Below, one piece after another: positions 36,645 through 49,751 of a DNA stretch of 64,000 nucleotides. The translations under genes were made by a program, and so were the position numbers. Position 1 is the stretch's first letter. Each line of letters opens with the position of its first letter. Source of the DNA: Psilocybe azurescens (lineage: Eukaryota > Basidiomycota > Agaricomycetes > Agaricales > Agrocybaceae). Location: NCBI GenBank assembly GCA_023853785.1, contig JAJIRX010000983.1, positions 1 to 64,000 on the forward strand, read 5' to 3'. The notes under the pieces were generated by a model. That model saw only the letters and a list, made by a program, of their open reading frames with translations. It searched no databases and was not told the DNA's origin.

Positions 36645-37394
36645 CATCGTCATCGCCACTCCTCGTTTTCCTTTTCTGGCCTCTGAGATCTAACCCGCTG
36701 TAATTATTCTGGAGGCATTTCAAAATATCGTAAAGGCATGACATTGTCAATTCTATTCTATCTAAGTCTGGTTTTGTTTACTACCGCTTTCCTTACCTCT
36801 CTTATGTTTGTCTTTTTCCATCCATCCCATCGTCTATCAACTCATTCATTCACTCACTCATCGTATGTACATCCTCATCATTCTGTTGCTGTGTTATGTT
36901 ATTTTCTCCTCTCCTTTTTCATTTTCCCAAAAACGATTCGTGTCCGCTGCAGATATCTGGCAGTGGAGAAACCCCTCCTCCGCCCTCCCCCGATGTACCT
37001 TGATATTCAAATCATCAACTGTTCTTTTGGCTCGACCCAACTCTGTTGACGCTCAAAAGCCCCGTCGTAGTAAAAAATTATCAAAAATACTATGACGATT
37101 ATTGAAATATATATGCAGTCGTGATTTGAAAAATATCATGAAGTGAAAAGTGCGTTTCTACTGTATGGCGTTGCGATGAGCAGGTCCGAAAAACACTGAA
37201 TTGGGATATAAAAAATGAGTTGAGCAGTAACTAACTAGTATCTGCGATACCTTGAAAGGAAATGGATGGATGCTGAACGTTAAGCGTCAAAGAATCAGAT
37301 AAGATAAGCCTGCCGACTACAAGTGCAGAAAAGTAATTCTTTCCGTCGGGCGGCACGGTGCAGGGTACATGAGCATAAGAAGCTGGTGGGTCGT
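36645..37394. other. Convergent intergenic region
   Basis: T/C-rich sequence between the RING-H2 gene and the converging Ser-rich gene, probably both 3' untranslated regions. No gene or clear site is seen. Confidence 0.5.
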
Positions 37395-39410
37395 TTAGTC
37401 GTATTGACGCATCGTCTCCTCCAACGCGTCCATGTCGAAAGACATATCGCCGAAAGATGAGTCCCCATCGCCGTCGGTGGGTTCCGGGAGCATGGGGACG
37501 CTGGTGCCGGTACTGGTTCCACCAGAGATGCGGGTGGTTTGGCTGCGGGTGCTGCCCGAGGCCGAGGTTCAGGTGCACGAGTAGCACGAGCTCGCGTCTG
37601 AGCTTGGCCTTGAGCTTGAGCAGCATCCGCCAGAGCTTTAGCGATGGCCTCTTCCCTGGCCAAACTACCAGACGACCGCGCCGACGAAGGCTTGTGAGGT
37701 ACGGAGGAAGCGGGAGAATTTGAGTTGGAAGTGGATGCGGATGTGGATGTAGAAAAGGAGGAGGAAGACGTATGACCGCGAGCAGAATCGGACGACATCG
37801 AGCCGCCGCTGCCCGCTGGCGGTGCTCGGGAGGTGGTGTTATATTGTCGCTGCTGCTGCTGCTGTTGCTGTTGATTGAGACCGACAGCGGATGCAGAACC
37901 TTTCGCCACCGGTGCATGGACATGGTTGGCAGCAGGAGGTGCCGCCGCCGCTGCCTGTGCCCGAGGCTGCGGCTGAGGCTGCGACGAGGACAGTAGCGGG
38001 GGCTTGAACCCTTTCTGCTTCGTGGGCAACGCCCCCGACTTCTGAATCGAAGGGACCATGCCCACAGATGGGTACGTGTGGGTGCGGCGCATGCCCAGAG
38101 CTGGCGGGCGTGAAGATTGGCTGCCTGAGAGGGGGGGTCGATGTAGGCGGGGTTGGCTCGCAAGGTCGAGGCTTTCCAGGTTCCGCTTTGGGTGCTCGAT
38201 CAAGTGATGTTTGGACGGCGGTTGACTGTTGTTCCTGCTTGCTGGTATCGGGCAGAGGATGATGTTGCGAATTTTGAATAGATGGATTTACAGAGGAATT
38301 GGAATTGGTTGGCTTGCTTGCTTGTTGTAGCAGAAGAGGATGATATTTGGGTGTTCGATCTGAAGTTCGTGAACTCGGGCCTTTAGGGTCTTCATGGTGA
38401 GAGTTATGTAAACGTGTTACAGATGTGGATGTGGAGGCAGAGCTCGAGATGGTTGGGTGTTTGGTCATCGGTGCCGGCGGAGGAGGCATCCTGGCTTGCG
38501 AAGGGGTCTTCGTTAACGCGGGTCTTGATTGTGCAAACAAAAAACCAGCAGCAGACACGTCGTCCATGCTTTTATCGCGGTCGTCTACGTCCATGAAGCT
38601 GCTATCACCCCACGAATCCACAGGATTTGGTGCAGCCCGTGAAGTTGTTGATGTACCAGGCAGCGATTCTTGTCCAGCTTGCCCCTCGACGTGTACGGCG
38701 CGCCCTTTTCCTTTGTCTTTTACCTGTGCTTGACGTAGACTTTCCAAGCGGACCTTCTTCGCCTGCAAAGCCAGTGCATCTGCGCTACTTCCAACACTCC
38801 CGCCCCGCGTCCTCTTCTTGGCTTTCTCGATTCGAGATGGAAGCAAAGAGTCTATGACACCGCCGCGAGGACGTACCCCTGCGTTTGCGTCCACCTTCGC
38901 GGATACACCCTTCAAAATATCCAAAAACTGTGCTGGATTTGTTTTGTCCAGGAACGGGATGGCCATCGGTGAATCGGCACTGGGTGCATCCGAGGTCGTG
39001 CTTTTAGGTCGAGATTTGGCCTCTGAGGGACGTGGACGAGGTCGAGAAGACGATGGAGGTTTGCTTGAGGATGCCCTGGATGGTGTACGCGTAGATGTCG
39101 ACGGCGTGCGATCAGTCGTGCTCAGCAGCGAAAATCCAGGAATCTGGTCGAAGGAGGGTTCGCGTTGCCAGGCTAGAAATGACCTCAGTTGAATGTAGTC
39201 CAGAAAATGAGTAGCCCACGCACCTCGAGATACTCTGATATTCTCCTTCGATAAGATTGGATCGTTTATGCTGGATTTTATGAGTTGATTAAGTGCTTGA
39301 CACGGTGTCTGGGAGCCCTGCCACTGGACATAGTCCCTTCGCTTGTTTTCCACCTCATATTCCGTCCCCAATGGGGAGTCTTGATCCATCGAAGAGCTCA
39401 TAAAATCCAT
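37395..39410 (-). CDS. Ser/Pro-rich protein of unknown function
   Basis: Not recognised. The start at 39410 gives MDFMSSSMDQDSPLGTEYEV, then a short ordered-looking part (QTPCQALNQLIKSSINDPIL; ATHFLDYIQLRSFLAWQ), an intron near 39175-39235 being possible. The rest is low complexity: Ser/Arg/Pro-rich, a block PFLDKTNPAQFLDILKGVSA (about 38930), a nuclear-signal-like SRIEKAKKRTR (about 38830), a Gln run (about 37860), and an acidic end SFGDMSFDMDALEETMRQYD with the stop at 37395. Continuity needs a one-base correction in the G7 run at 38131-38137 and another near 37575. The acidic, aromatic end could be a peptide-binding or activation motif, but this is a guess. The nucleus is plausible. Confidence 0.6.
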
Positions 39411-40794
39411 CTTTTATCGAACGTCGGTGTTGTACAAGTTCAAGAGTTGCGAGCCACAATGCAGCCTCAGATTGGTGTTTTGTAGGGTCCCCTTTGTCTT
39501 TCTCTTGTTGTTTATGTGGTATTCGAATCAGATTAGGACAGAGTGCCACACCCAGAGACCTTTGTTCATAATAATGGAAGGAGGAGAGGCCCAAAGTTTT
39601 GAGATCCAGGATCTGGAGTCAGGAGAATGCGGCGTGCGCGAAACAATGGCCAAAGCCTTTCAGGCACATGATGGGTAACTCTTGTGATGAACTCAAACTC
39701 CGACCAAGCTCCGACTCGGCTTCTTGTCTACTCTGGGGGCGCTTGTCCGGCAACATCTTTTCCTTCCAGATACATTTCATAGCACAATTCCAGAATCGCG
39801 TAGTAATGCTTTACTCTATACCAACTTACTTAGTCTGACGCAAATATGAGGGTCAAAATTTAAGTATCTCAAGTCTTATTTTAAAGACGTGGTCCTAGTT
39901 GCATCTACCTACGCATCGTAGACATCACCGATCAATTGAATGTAGTTCTTGTTCTCGTATTTCTCTCATAAATAAACGGAATAAACGGGTTAATAACGAC
40001 ATTGATCAATTACTGCCTTCCCGTTACCGAACAGTTGCAGAATGCGTTCGTGGCTCTATAGTGAGGCATAAACATTGGTAAAACATGGAAACGCCCAACA
40101 GTAGCGCTGGTGAGTTTTATTAATAATTTTCTATCTTTACTCGTATTTTGTCGTACCTTGCCTGAGTCATAAACAACTTTAATCCGAAGAGTTAGAACAT
40201 CTTGACTTCTGAGGTCTATTTCTAAGCATCCCTGCCCATTCAACCACCTCTCAGAGATGTCCGGTCCTCAGCTTTCACTAAATGTGCACACTGTAATGGC
40301 AAAAGACTGCGTTGACAGTCGGCCTGAACAAATTTAATAAGTCGTGATTATGAAATATAGACACTTTGGCTGCGTGGAAGACACAGGAAGGTGCCCTGTG
40401 AAAAATAGTACTAACTTAGCTGGGTTGAGAATTCTCCGAGTTCAGCCTGAGCCAAAGCTGTCATTACGAATACGCAAATCGTATATAAGCGCATCACTTG
40501 GTCAATCTTTTCCAAATGGATACTCTGGCAAGAGTGCCCAGGGAATAAATTGTCGGTGCCGTTATGTACGCGTAATGATCTAGCGGTCCATGTCGTCAGT
40601 CCGGTACTGCACGTAGCTCGGACTTCAATGCAAAGACTTCCAGAAAGTTGAATTTTCGGGAGTTAGCGAAATATGTAATAACCCTCACACTCTTCACACG
40701 GCGTGATCATCTTTCTGTCCAACTTCATCTCCGACAAATCACACTTACTCTACATAAGAGATCTGAGTCATACCACCTACAATGTATAAATACC
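39411..40794. other. Intergenic, nothing supported
   Basis: Short frames only. It separates the divergent start of the Ser-rich gene from UGT-2 and should hold both promoters. Confidence 0.5.
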
Positions 40795-40802
40795 TTAGTG
40801 TG
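40795..40802 (+). promoter_or_regulatory. Probable TATA box of UGT-2
   Basis: TATAAATA 71 bases upstream of the UGT-2 start codon. Confidence 0.55.
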
Positions 40803-40865
40803 GTCATTGTTTTTGACTTCAGCCCTAAGTTTCAGACTCTTCACTCGACCTAATATTGGCTTGAA

Positions 40866-42951
40866 ATGTCGACACGCACGAAGCAAATCACTCACATTCT
40901 CTTCTCAGCGTTTCCAGGCTGGGGTGAGAATTACTCAATCGGTTGAAACGGGTCGTCGTTAATTTTCTATTCCTCAGGCCATATTAGACCATTTTGTATA
41001 TTCGCAGCGCGTCTCGTCAAGGAGAACGAGAATGTTGTTGTGACCCTGTTGTTAACGCCCAATCTGCTCAAGAAGGCTCAATATGAAATATCCGCAGAGT
41101 TTAACGGAGAAGTATCTGATGCTTCTCGGGAGCGTATCAGGTACGACCAATTACTGACGAAGTATTAGTACTAAGTTTATGCCTGATTGATACTATTGCA
41201 GGGCATTCTCCTCATTCCAATCGGATTCGGACGACCCTTTCGTTGTCTTCCCGTCACTTGTTGAAACATACCCAGCAATCTACCAGAGCCTTTCACAAGG
41301 GAAGTCTATCTCATGTTCCTTAACTGGAGCGAAATTTGAGGCTGTTCCAGCTCCCAGTGTACTCATTCTTGATGTGAGTCTCTTTCGCCGTTTATCAGAA
41401 GTACACCCTCTCACACATTCTACTTCCGATGCATAGCTCGTTGCATATCCACTCATTGAGGCAACGCGCTCTATTACCGGAAAATCAATACCGATTATCT
41501 CTTGGATAACAGGACATGTATCGTCCGCTATGCAGCTATTTGCTTCCGACTTGGAATCAGATGCTAATAAAGTGAGCGCCTTTAAGAGTTGTATTTAGTA
41601 GTTCTAGACTGCTGAACATACTCTAAGCACTACGGTACTACAGATGGAAAGGTAGTCAAGGTCCCTGGACTTCCAGACATGTACGACTATGAGTTTCTTC
41701 CCTCAAGAGGTAAGAAGTCCTGGGCCAACACTGGTTCTAGTTTTTAATACACTTTACTAGGTTCCTTTCGAGATCGATGTTTCTGTGATCGTCAAAATGG
41801 TTCACCAGTCAGTGTCATTAATCAAACATCGCACATTGCACATGGTAGCTTAACGCGCTATAGGGGTATTCTGGAGTGCGACGCGGCTTTCATCACCTCC
41901 GGATATGCTGCTGAGGAGATCGCTATCGACGCTTTCAGGTCTTGGTTGTCTGAAAGAAATCAAAGCTGCTATGTAATCGGGCCCTGGTCCCCCCGAGTAT
42001 ATCCACGCTAGAAGCGGCGCAACTGGATCGGCTGAATCGGAAGAATTTCTCAATAAGATTATCGAAAAGCACGGGGAGAAATCAGTCGTCCTGGTGGGTT
42101 CTATTAATAGATTCCCCTTCGTCTGATCACTGCGTGCATCTACTGAACGGCGCTTAGCTATCATTCGGAACCGTATTCTGGCCCAAATACCAGGGCTATA
42201 TTGACGAAGTCATAGAAAGTTTGATTGAAAAGAATTTCCCTTTTGTATGTCAAATTCCCTTTCACTTACATATTTTAGAAACCGCACTCACCGATAGTAT
42301 CATTCACTTCAGATCATCTGCTATGCTTCACCCTTTGCTAATATTTCGGACGAGTTGATTCTAAAGATAAATAACTCTGGAATTGGTCTTGTTTCAAAAT
42401 GGGTTCCTCAGCAGTACATCCTCAATCACCCAGTACGTGTTTTATATATGTACGAGGGATTCCGTGCCACTAACGACCCATGGATTTACCAAAGGCAACG
42501 GGATGGTTTATAACACATTGTGGGCACAACAGTGTCATGGAGGGCCTTGGAAGCGGTGTTCCTATGTAAAGACTCATTATACACACGGCAGTGACATCCA
42601 GTACTGATATGAATTAACAGGATATGTTGGCCTTTCGAGGCTGACCAGCCAGCTGCAGCCGCACATCTTTCTGTGAATCTCAAGGTCGCCTTCGAACTAA
42701 TCGAAGTCAGAACCGGAGAGAGGGGGCTGAAACCCCTATTGAGGTCCGGGAGAATGGCCCAAGGAACAAGGGAAGCAGTAGGCTCAGAAATCAGGGAGGT
42801 CATCGATGCTTGCCGCGGTGCCAAAGGAAAGGAGCTTCGAAGGAATGTGGAAAATATAAAGGCCAAGTTAGACCACGCGTGGAAGGCCAATGGATCTAGC
42901 AGAACCGAGCTTCGTGCCTTCTGTGAGAAGTACAGCCTCGATATCTGTTGA
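40866..42951 (+). CDS. Family-1 UDP-glycosyltransferase (UGT-2)
   Basis: Same family and exon plan as UGT-1. Exons 40866-40923, 40978-41140, 41202-41373 and 41437-41571 are open and join in phase. Exon 1 ends FSAFPGWG and exon 2 starts HIRPFCIFAARL, containing the catalytic His. Then come TDGKVVKVPGLPDMYDYEFL (about 41640-41700), CDAAFITSGYAAEEIAIDAF (about 41880), LSFGTVFWPKYQGYIDEV (about 42158), SKWVPQQYILNHP (about 42400), THCGHNSVMEGLGSGVP (about 42510), CWPFEADQPAAAAHL (about 42630) and a helical C-terminus with stop at 42951. The exon after 41437 is shorter than in the other copies and lacks the ARIEAEAARxG helix. The frame breaks in the C6 run at 41989-41994; one C fewer restores IEKHGEKSVVL. 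It is the least damaged full-length UGT here. Confidence 0.87.
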
Positions 42952-43389
42952 TGAGGAGATGGTGAATGGTCAGTGAGGCTCGAAAAATTTGGTAAAAACC
43001 ACAAAGGAAAGTCTGCCACTGGTTTTCTGTAATAGTTTGTCTTTTTCTCATCCCCAACTCAAGTTATCTGTATAGAGTCGAAATATATGAAGTGTTATTT
43101 CTGTCGCAAGTAAATCACACAGAAAATCAGAGGTAAATTCTATCAATAGGCAAGCCGCGTCTCGCTTAGTTTACACATGTCTCAAGTAGGTCGCAGTGAG
43201 CAGACGTGAGCATCGATTTATTTCGCCCATGAATACTTTCGGTTAAAAAGCAAGTGAAACGCCCTTACACTGTCAAGAAACGGTCTTTCTCACGTAATAC
43301 CGAGTCAATTTGCCAGTTACTGCCGCCCAACTTTGGCGAATTCTAATCAATGCATGATTCAAAGTACATAGACTATCAAAAACATGTTA

Positions 43390-44600
43390 AGCAATTACAC
43401 TTTCAAGATTCTCACTACGGAAGGAAAAATCATTAATATCTCTGAAGTCCCGGATATGTATGACTGGGTGTTCATTCTAATCTAACATGTCTCCAATTTT
43501 GAATATGCAATATCAGTGAGTAAATAAGCTTGTCTGCAAATTCAATTAATTATTCAATAACCAAAGAGGAATGAGACAAACAAACGGAGCTTTCCTCGTA
43601 ACCGCATACGCCTTCGAGAAAGAGGCAATAGAGGCACTGAAGTCCTGACACGCGGAGATCAACAAAGAGGTCTATGTCGTTGATCCTTTACTTTCATCCC
43701 GAGATGGACTCGTAGCGGATACTGCCCGTGGCTCCTCTGAAACTGAAATTATTCTCGAGAAAGCGCAAGCAGAGTATGGGGAAAATTCAGTCATTTTCGT
43801 GCGTCCTATAAATAGGAGTATGGGCAAAATCCAGTCGTCTTCTTACGTCCTATAAATAGATTGATCGCCATGAAAAACGCTGATCAGGGGCTACTTAGAT
43901 CTTGTTTGGTACGAAGGCACGAATGTATCGAGGAGGTCATCGAAGCTCTGGTAGAGAAGAAATTCTCAATTGTAAGCTATAAGTTTGTCTTACGATCTGT
44001 TATTGAATCTGTATCATCATTCAAATCTTCGCATACGCCTCACCAATCGTCAAGCTTTCGGACGAGTTGAAAACGAGAGTAGAGTTGTCGAGACTCGGCA
44101 TAATCTCTAAATGACTTCCACAACAATATATCGTAAACCATTCGTATGTGATTCAGGCTTCACAATCCCATCCAGTCGGAAATTTAATCAGGATATTCAT
44201 AGGCTACCGGATGGTTTGTAACTCATTGAGGACAGAATGGCGTTCTGGAGGCCCTCGGAGGTTGTGAGGCTGGTGTTTAAGCTTTTAAGGAATTCACTCA
44301 ACTGACTTATGGTAATGCATGATATGCAGGCCCTCCGGCGCTGATCAGCCAGCTGCTTCCCGTCAAATTGAGACGATTCTAAAAGTCGGGGTCGAATTGA
44401 TCAAAGTGCAACCTGGAAAATAAGACATGAAGCCTTTGTTACGAAATGGACGCAATGCCCAAGGAACACGGGAGGCTGTTGGGAAAGATGTCAGAGAAGT
44501 CCTGGACCTTTGTCGAGGCGAAAAGGGGAAATAAATGAGAAAAAATATCCAGGCCATCAAGGCCCAATTCCCCGAGTGCTGGGGGCTGGAGGGATAAGTC
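43390..44600 (+). pseudogene. UGT-3, 5'-truncated glycosyltransferase relic
   Basis: Recognisable pieces in order: EGKIINISEVPDMYDW (about 43420), AYAFEKEAIEALKS followed by a stop (about 43600), KAQAEYGENSVIFV (about 43763), CIEEVIEALVEKKFSI (about 43925), LPQQYIVNHS after a TGA (about 44115), ATGWFVTH then TGA then GQNGVLEALGG (about 44205), and KPLLRNGRNAQGTREAVG (about 44430) with further stops. No N-terminal exons were found upstream to the end of UGT-2. Unlike its neighbours it has many in-frame stops, so it is a genuine pseudogene. Confidence 0.85.
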
Positions 44601-44786
44601 GACACGTATACGACGTGTTTTGAAAAAAATACAGCGTTAGATTTTAGAGTCGATAGATCGTTAAACATGTACTAGTAAATGTAAAGATTGGACATTTACG
44701 AATGAACATATCCAGTGTGTTATATATTTTGCCTTTTCGATTTTGAAGGTTCTCGTGGTGGAGTGCCTGTCCTGGACAGACCAGAC

Positions 44787-45682
44787 TTAACCTGAGGAGA
44801 AAATGAGTAGATCGAAAAGGAATAAATTGAGTAGGCCAACTTGTTGATCAACTGCTGTCCTACGCCTCTGATATGCTGCTTGTATTTCCTTCAAGGCTTC
44901 CTGACTGCAACTGAATTCCAAAGCAGCGAAAGCGGAAGCGGATTCGGACATTCCACTTCCCATGGCATCTGCAACGACACGCATGATGAGGCCTGCGAAC
45001 AGCACGCAGGGTTGAACTTCGTGTTGAATTAACACTTGCATTGTGTAGTATTGTACCTCTGCGACAAGTATTGCAAGGTGGTGGAGTTTCAAGTTCGAAG
45101 GCTTGATGGAATCAACCAGGGTATAATTTCGGATGTCTCCCTCGAACGTAGTCTGCACGGTATCCACGAAAGAAGTAGCCTCGTTCGCCCCAGGTCGACA
45201 ACCAGAAGAATATATAGAGATTGAAGGATGAGGAGCTTCGACGCCAACGCTCGGTCTCTGAACAGAAATATCCACAGTTGGCTGTTCAGGAGCAGGCGAA
45301 TCCTGCAGGACGGGGACAGCGATAATTGACTGGTCGAGGGCGACGTCCTTCACACCAGTGTCGCGTTCGATACGAAGTAGTTTGCGTGTTCCTTGGCTTG
45401 CTTCCACCTCGGCTACGATGATCTGGTGTTCTGGAGCCTCATTATACGAATAACGGGAGACGTCAACGATCCTATATTGGTCCGCGTGCTGGCGTGTCTG
45501 CGCGTCTCCATTAGTGTACAAAAGGCCAGTATGTCTCGCCAATCCTTCACTTCTAAGGGGAATGAGTGACGCGGAAATTCAGATGTCGAAAAGGCCTTTG
45601 AATCGGCGAATAGTGGAGGAGGTATGGCAGTTGCGAGAAGTATCGGTTGAAATAGTCGGTTGAATAACGTACGAACGGCCAT
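44787..45682 (-). CDS. Protein of unknown function
   Basis: Not recognised. From 45682 the N-terminus reads MAVRTLFNRLFQPILLATAI, a basic start followed by a hydrophobic stretch that could be a mitochondrial or secretion signal. The body (45542-44787) is mixed in composition, with SIKPSNLKLHHLAILVAEV and a Cys/Met-rich segment near the end. The N-terminal piece and the body are in different frames that meet at the G4 run 45557-45560, where one extra base would give SFPLRSEGLARHTG. The 3' limit may be an exon boundary rather than the stop at 44787. Confidence 0.4.
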
Positions 45683-45699
45683 GGTGAATCAGTAGCCCA

Positions 45700-46359
45700 A
45701 CCACCTATAATGAGAAGGGATCTGGAGAAGGAAAAATTCTCTGTCTGATGCTGATTTCAAGGTAAACTGAGACATGTCTTATAAGGGTCAATTAGGTTTT
45801 ATGGTCGATCATAGTTTACAACTATCCCTTTACTAATCAGACTTTAAATACCATCGCCAATATCAGTACTGATTAGGCTAACTTTAACAAATCTATACTG
45901 TTACACCCGCGTACCAAGTCATGGTTTGGATATAACTTTTGGTCAAATAGAGCTTAAGCCGCCTTTGTGTGTAAGACGTGGTTGGTGGCATGCTAGCGCG
46001 AATATCGTTGTGGTGGGCAAAAGTCACTTCAAGAATATTAGAATGAGATATCACACATGGACATTGGTATCGTGTGTTGTACAGTAAGGCCTCACAAGCT
46101 CTGGAACACAAACGGGAGGCAGTTACATTGTGCTACACTCCGGTCTCGCAAACAGGTCGAAGATCTGTTGCATAAGCACCTCGGTTCTGTGAGCACACTT
46201 GGGTTACTGTCGAACATGCAGCTGCCGAAGGTGACGTTGAGGTCAGTCGACAATACTTATCTGCCTAGAGTCAAATATCACTTCTTATATCATCAAGAGT
46301 TACGAATCTTTAACTGGGACACTATGTGATATACATGCTCGTCCATCCCTGGAACAGTG
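45700..46359. other. Intergenic, nothing supported
   Basis: Short frames without domains between the start of the unknown gene and the end of the NTPase gene. Confidence 0.5.
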
Positions 46360-49300
46360 TCACAAAATCTGCATTTGAATATCTTCTCCAGCAATGTCAA
46401 TGCCCATCATATCATCCACCACTGTGATCGTCTCGTGAAACTCAGCATCATCCTCGGCCATCGTCTCATCAGGTTCAAGTTCAGCATTTTTCTCCTCACC
46501 TTTCTTCTCAGGCGCCTGGGCGTCCTTCCCGCTGGACATACTCAGGAATGGATCACTCAACCACGACCATGATTGGTTTCCAACACGCCAACCTGATGAG
46601 GGCTTCATCTGCTCAACATATGCATGATCTCGACCTTCAGGATGGGAATCTAGCATGTCACCTATTCTAAGAAGCTTTGTGAATTCCATTGCGGTGGGCT
46701 GGTCGTCCGGGACGCATCTGTAGATTTTGTGAGTTCGGCCATGAAAGAATAGGCTGTACCTGGGATGAGTGGTTGCGTTATTGCCTTTCCTTATCGAGGG
46801 CCTCGTTGGTGGTTCTGTAGAAAGGTCATTTCCCTGATCAAGGACTTCGACAACTTTCTGTGGCTTATGGTGGACCACAATCTTTTGCCGAGTTCCATGA
46901 CGAGTGAGATATAAGGGCGAGAGTCCTTACCGGCAGTGCCAGGTCGTGCACGGGGTCCTTTCGAAGGGGGAAAGTAACAAATTTTCTCGGCATCAACTGC
47001 AACGCTTGCGGGCGGAGAATATTTTGGACGCAATTTGACTTGGACCAGAATCCCAGTCATATTGCCCTCGCTAATGGGCATGTCCTTGTCTAAGAGCACT
47101 GGAATATGGAAGTCCACCGATTCCTGAGACTTCCAGCCAATCATGGCCATGCCCCTGACGAACGCGCCCCAGCCTGCGGAAGTCGACATTGCCGAATTGT
47201 CTCCTGCACGAACAAAGTGTGTGAACCGAACCCAGGCGTTCTTAAACACGTCTCGTAGAGGTTTCCCTTCCTTCTGGTTGCTTGGGACCGCGTCTAATAC
47301 CGTGGCCTGGAAATGCATTGCCGTTAGGTTGCGCAGGAAATCGATAACATTGCATCCGTGGTGCCAATGGACAATATGGATGGGTGATCGTGACTCCTGG
47401 ACAGCTCTCATGTAGGCACGCAAAAGAATCATTTTGGCTACATTTTCCCCTTGTTGTCCCAAATCGATGGCCTGTACCATACCGTCGTCAATCGTGGCAA
47501 ATATGTCCACCATAGGATCCCTGCATCTTGTATTGCCTCTATCCTCCAAGCTCTGGATGACATCCATAGCTGCTTCCACGAGGACAGGCTCCGATGAATA
47601 TCCACTGAACATGAACGCACGGTCTTCGGTGATGGAGTATGCTGTTCGCATATGGCTAGCAACCATCTCGTCACCAAGCTGATGTGTGGTCGTCTTGAGT
47701 GGATCGAACTCGAGACTAAGTAGTACGTCAAGGACAGCAAGGTGGGCTGTGGCCTTGTTGCTGTCGGGGCCGTGTTTAGATAGAAGTTTTGCTGTAGCCA
47801 GTTGTTTGATCGCAGGGACGGGAGTTCTGTCTTTCCTCATAAACGTCCACCATCTGGGTTGGTGATATAGGGTTGGTGATATATTAAGTGGGTCTATAGT
47901 ATTACAAGAGCAAGATCACTTACAAAGGACGGCCGAAATATGCAATAAATTGGAAATCTTGTATCTCTTCGAGTGGAAAGGCCCGGTTTGATTCCCTTTA
48001 CAAGTTTTGGGTGACAATCAAAGGGCATTTCCGTGAATGGGGAAACCAGAGCGGCGCTAGACTTCCGCGCAGATCTAGTGAGGAATGCCGGATTAGCTAA
48101 GTGGCGAAGCTGAGAAGAAGTCGACAGGAATAGAATGAAAAACGGGCGTCCGACATGATGCGCTGCTGCTTTAATCATCGCACTGTAAAGCGTTTCACCA
48201 GGGGGTGCGATTGGGACATTGGTGAGTGTATGGGCTTCGTCCACGTACACGATTAATGAAAGATCATGGCCGGGAAGTAGGCGCACAAGATTGCCAAGCG
48301 ATTCGTCGGCAGATGCAGCGATAGTGGAAGGAATCGCGTCGACTCTGTGTAAAAACTCTGATTTCACAGCCTCATAGAACTTGTACCTAGATCCTGTGGT
48401 TGCTAGATCGGCCCTCAAAAGGGTAGCCAACTCTCGCTGGGTTCTTACCCCAGAATCCTTAGGCTTTTCAGAGTTTTGACCTTTTCAGCAGTGTGGTTGA
48501 AAAGGATTTGGAAGAACAAATGGAACTTTAGAACGACATCGTTTAGGTCGCCAGATGTTTTACCAATCAACTGGAAGATTTCGTTGACAGGTGCATCGGG
48601 GGTGGGTAGGCATCTTTTTTCTATGGTCAACAAATGCAATGACACGTTAGCGATGAATACTTACTACTTTCATCATCCTTGAGGTCACGAATATTAATGG
48701 GGATTGTTGGAACGAGAGTAGCCATTTGATCCACTGTGCGTGATTTACCATACCCAGAAGATTGAACGATGGCCCCAGTGTTCAAATAGGGCATTTGATT
48801 GAAGGTGGTTGCCTGTCGTATGTTCTTTAACAGATTTTCATGACAATTCCCAATGTAATCGGTTCCCCACGCCTCTTCGGCCCAATTATGGCTAGGTAGT
48901 TCTAAGATAATGAAGGGGTTTTAGTATTGACCAATGGTAACCAGCTAGGCGTGCTCACTGGTAGGAGGCGCAGCAGGTGCATCGGGATCGCTGATGATGC
49001 GATCGTTCACTATGGTGTAGAGATCGCATGTCAGGACAAAGGCCAGTTTTAGAAGAGCAAAGAGTGGACCCACCAAGGAGTTCCAATAGGGGCGATAGAT
49101 TAGTCTTGTCGATGACACTGGCGAAAAGAGCATCCCAATCTATTTCATCAAAATTTTCCATCCGACTCTGAAGATTAGATGGACCCAGAGGGATCTGTGG
49201 TTCTAAGCATCCCATGACCGCGGTAATCGTCTGATAGACAACCAAGAGCCTTCGATCTGACAAGAGAGAAAGTAATTTGCTCCAGTAGGTTGGTACACGT

Positions 49301-49412
49301 GGGGGAACTTGCGGTTTATAGTCCTTGCAAATGCCCTTGGGAGGGTTATCAGCGTTTTCCCGAGGAACCATTTGTAGAGATGGCGTCCTAGGATTTCTTT
49401 CTGAGACGCCAT
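46360..49412 (-). CDS. P-loop NTPase fused to a nuclease-like (PD-(D/E)XK-type) domain, Crinkler-like
   Basis: Start chosen at 49412 (MASQKEILGRHLYKW). The N-terminal part runs to about 48900; at about 48785 lies NTGAIVQSSGYGKSRTVDQM, a Walker A loop, and at about 48255 LSLIVYVDEAHTLT, a Walker B with the E of an ATPase. An aromatic switch IAYFGRPLWW spans the intron at about 47930-47860. The C-terminal half (47840-46900) has SGYSSEPVLVEAAMD, VRFTHFVRAGDN, then IPVLLDKDMPISEGNMTGI and ILVQVKLR, resembling the last strand and Lys of a restriction-endonuclease fold. The tail ends acidic at 46360. Such NTPase-nuclease proteins are common in Agaricomycetes and resemble the Crinkler-type effector core described in oomycetes and fungi; this link is inference. 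Frame breaks occur at 49069-49071 (G run), near 47990 and near 46850. Role and location are unknown. Confidence 0.6.
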
Positions 49413-49751
49413 GATAGTTGAGGCCAATGAGGAATTTGAATTCAGCGTATTCCTAAGCGGCCATCATGTGACCCGCACTGCAACCACCAAAATATGGCAG
49501 CTGGCCTATATACGGCCTGTTAAGACTGAGAGGAGAACGTCCGGAAAATGCCGGCATCACTATCGCAATTAATAATGCCAGCAGCAGGGACAAGGAAATG
49601 AGTGACATTATAATTCATGAAGTGCGAACGAAAGCAATAAACTATTCTGACTAAGATCATTAACAATACATGCCAATATCTAAGCAAAGGGTGCGAGGGG
49701 AGGTAAGTAGTAGTACAGCAAGGGTGAGTTGAGAGTCATCGGCGAAGGGCG

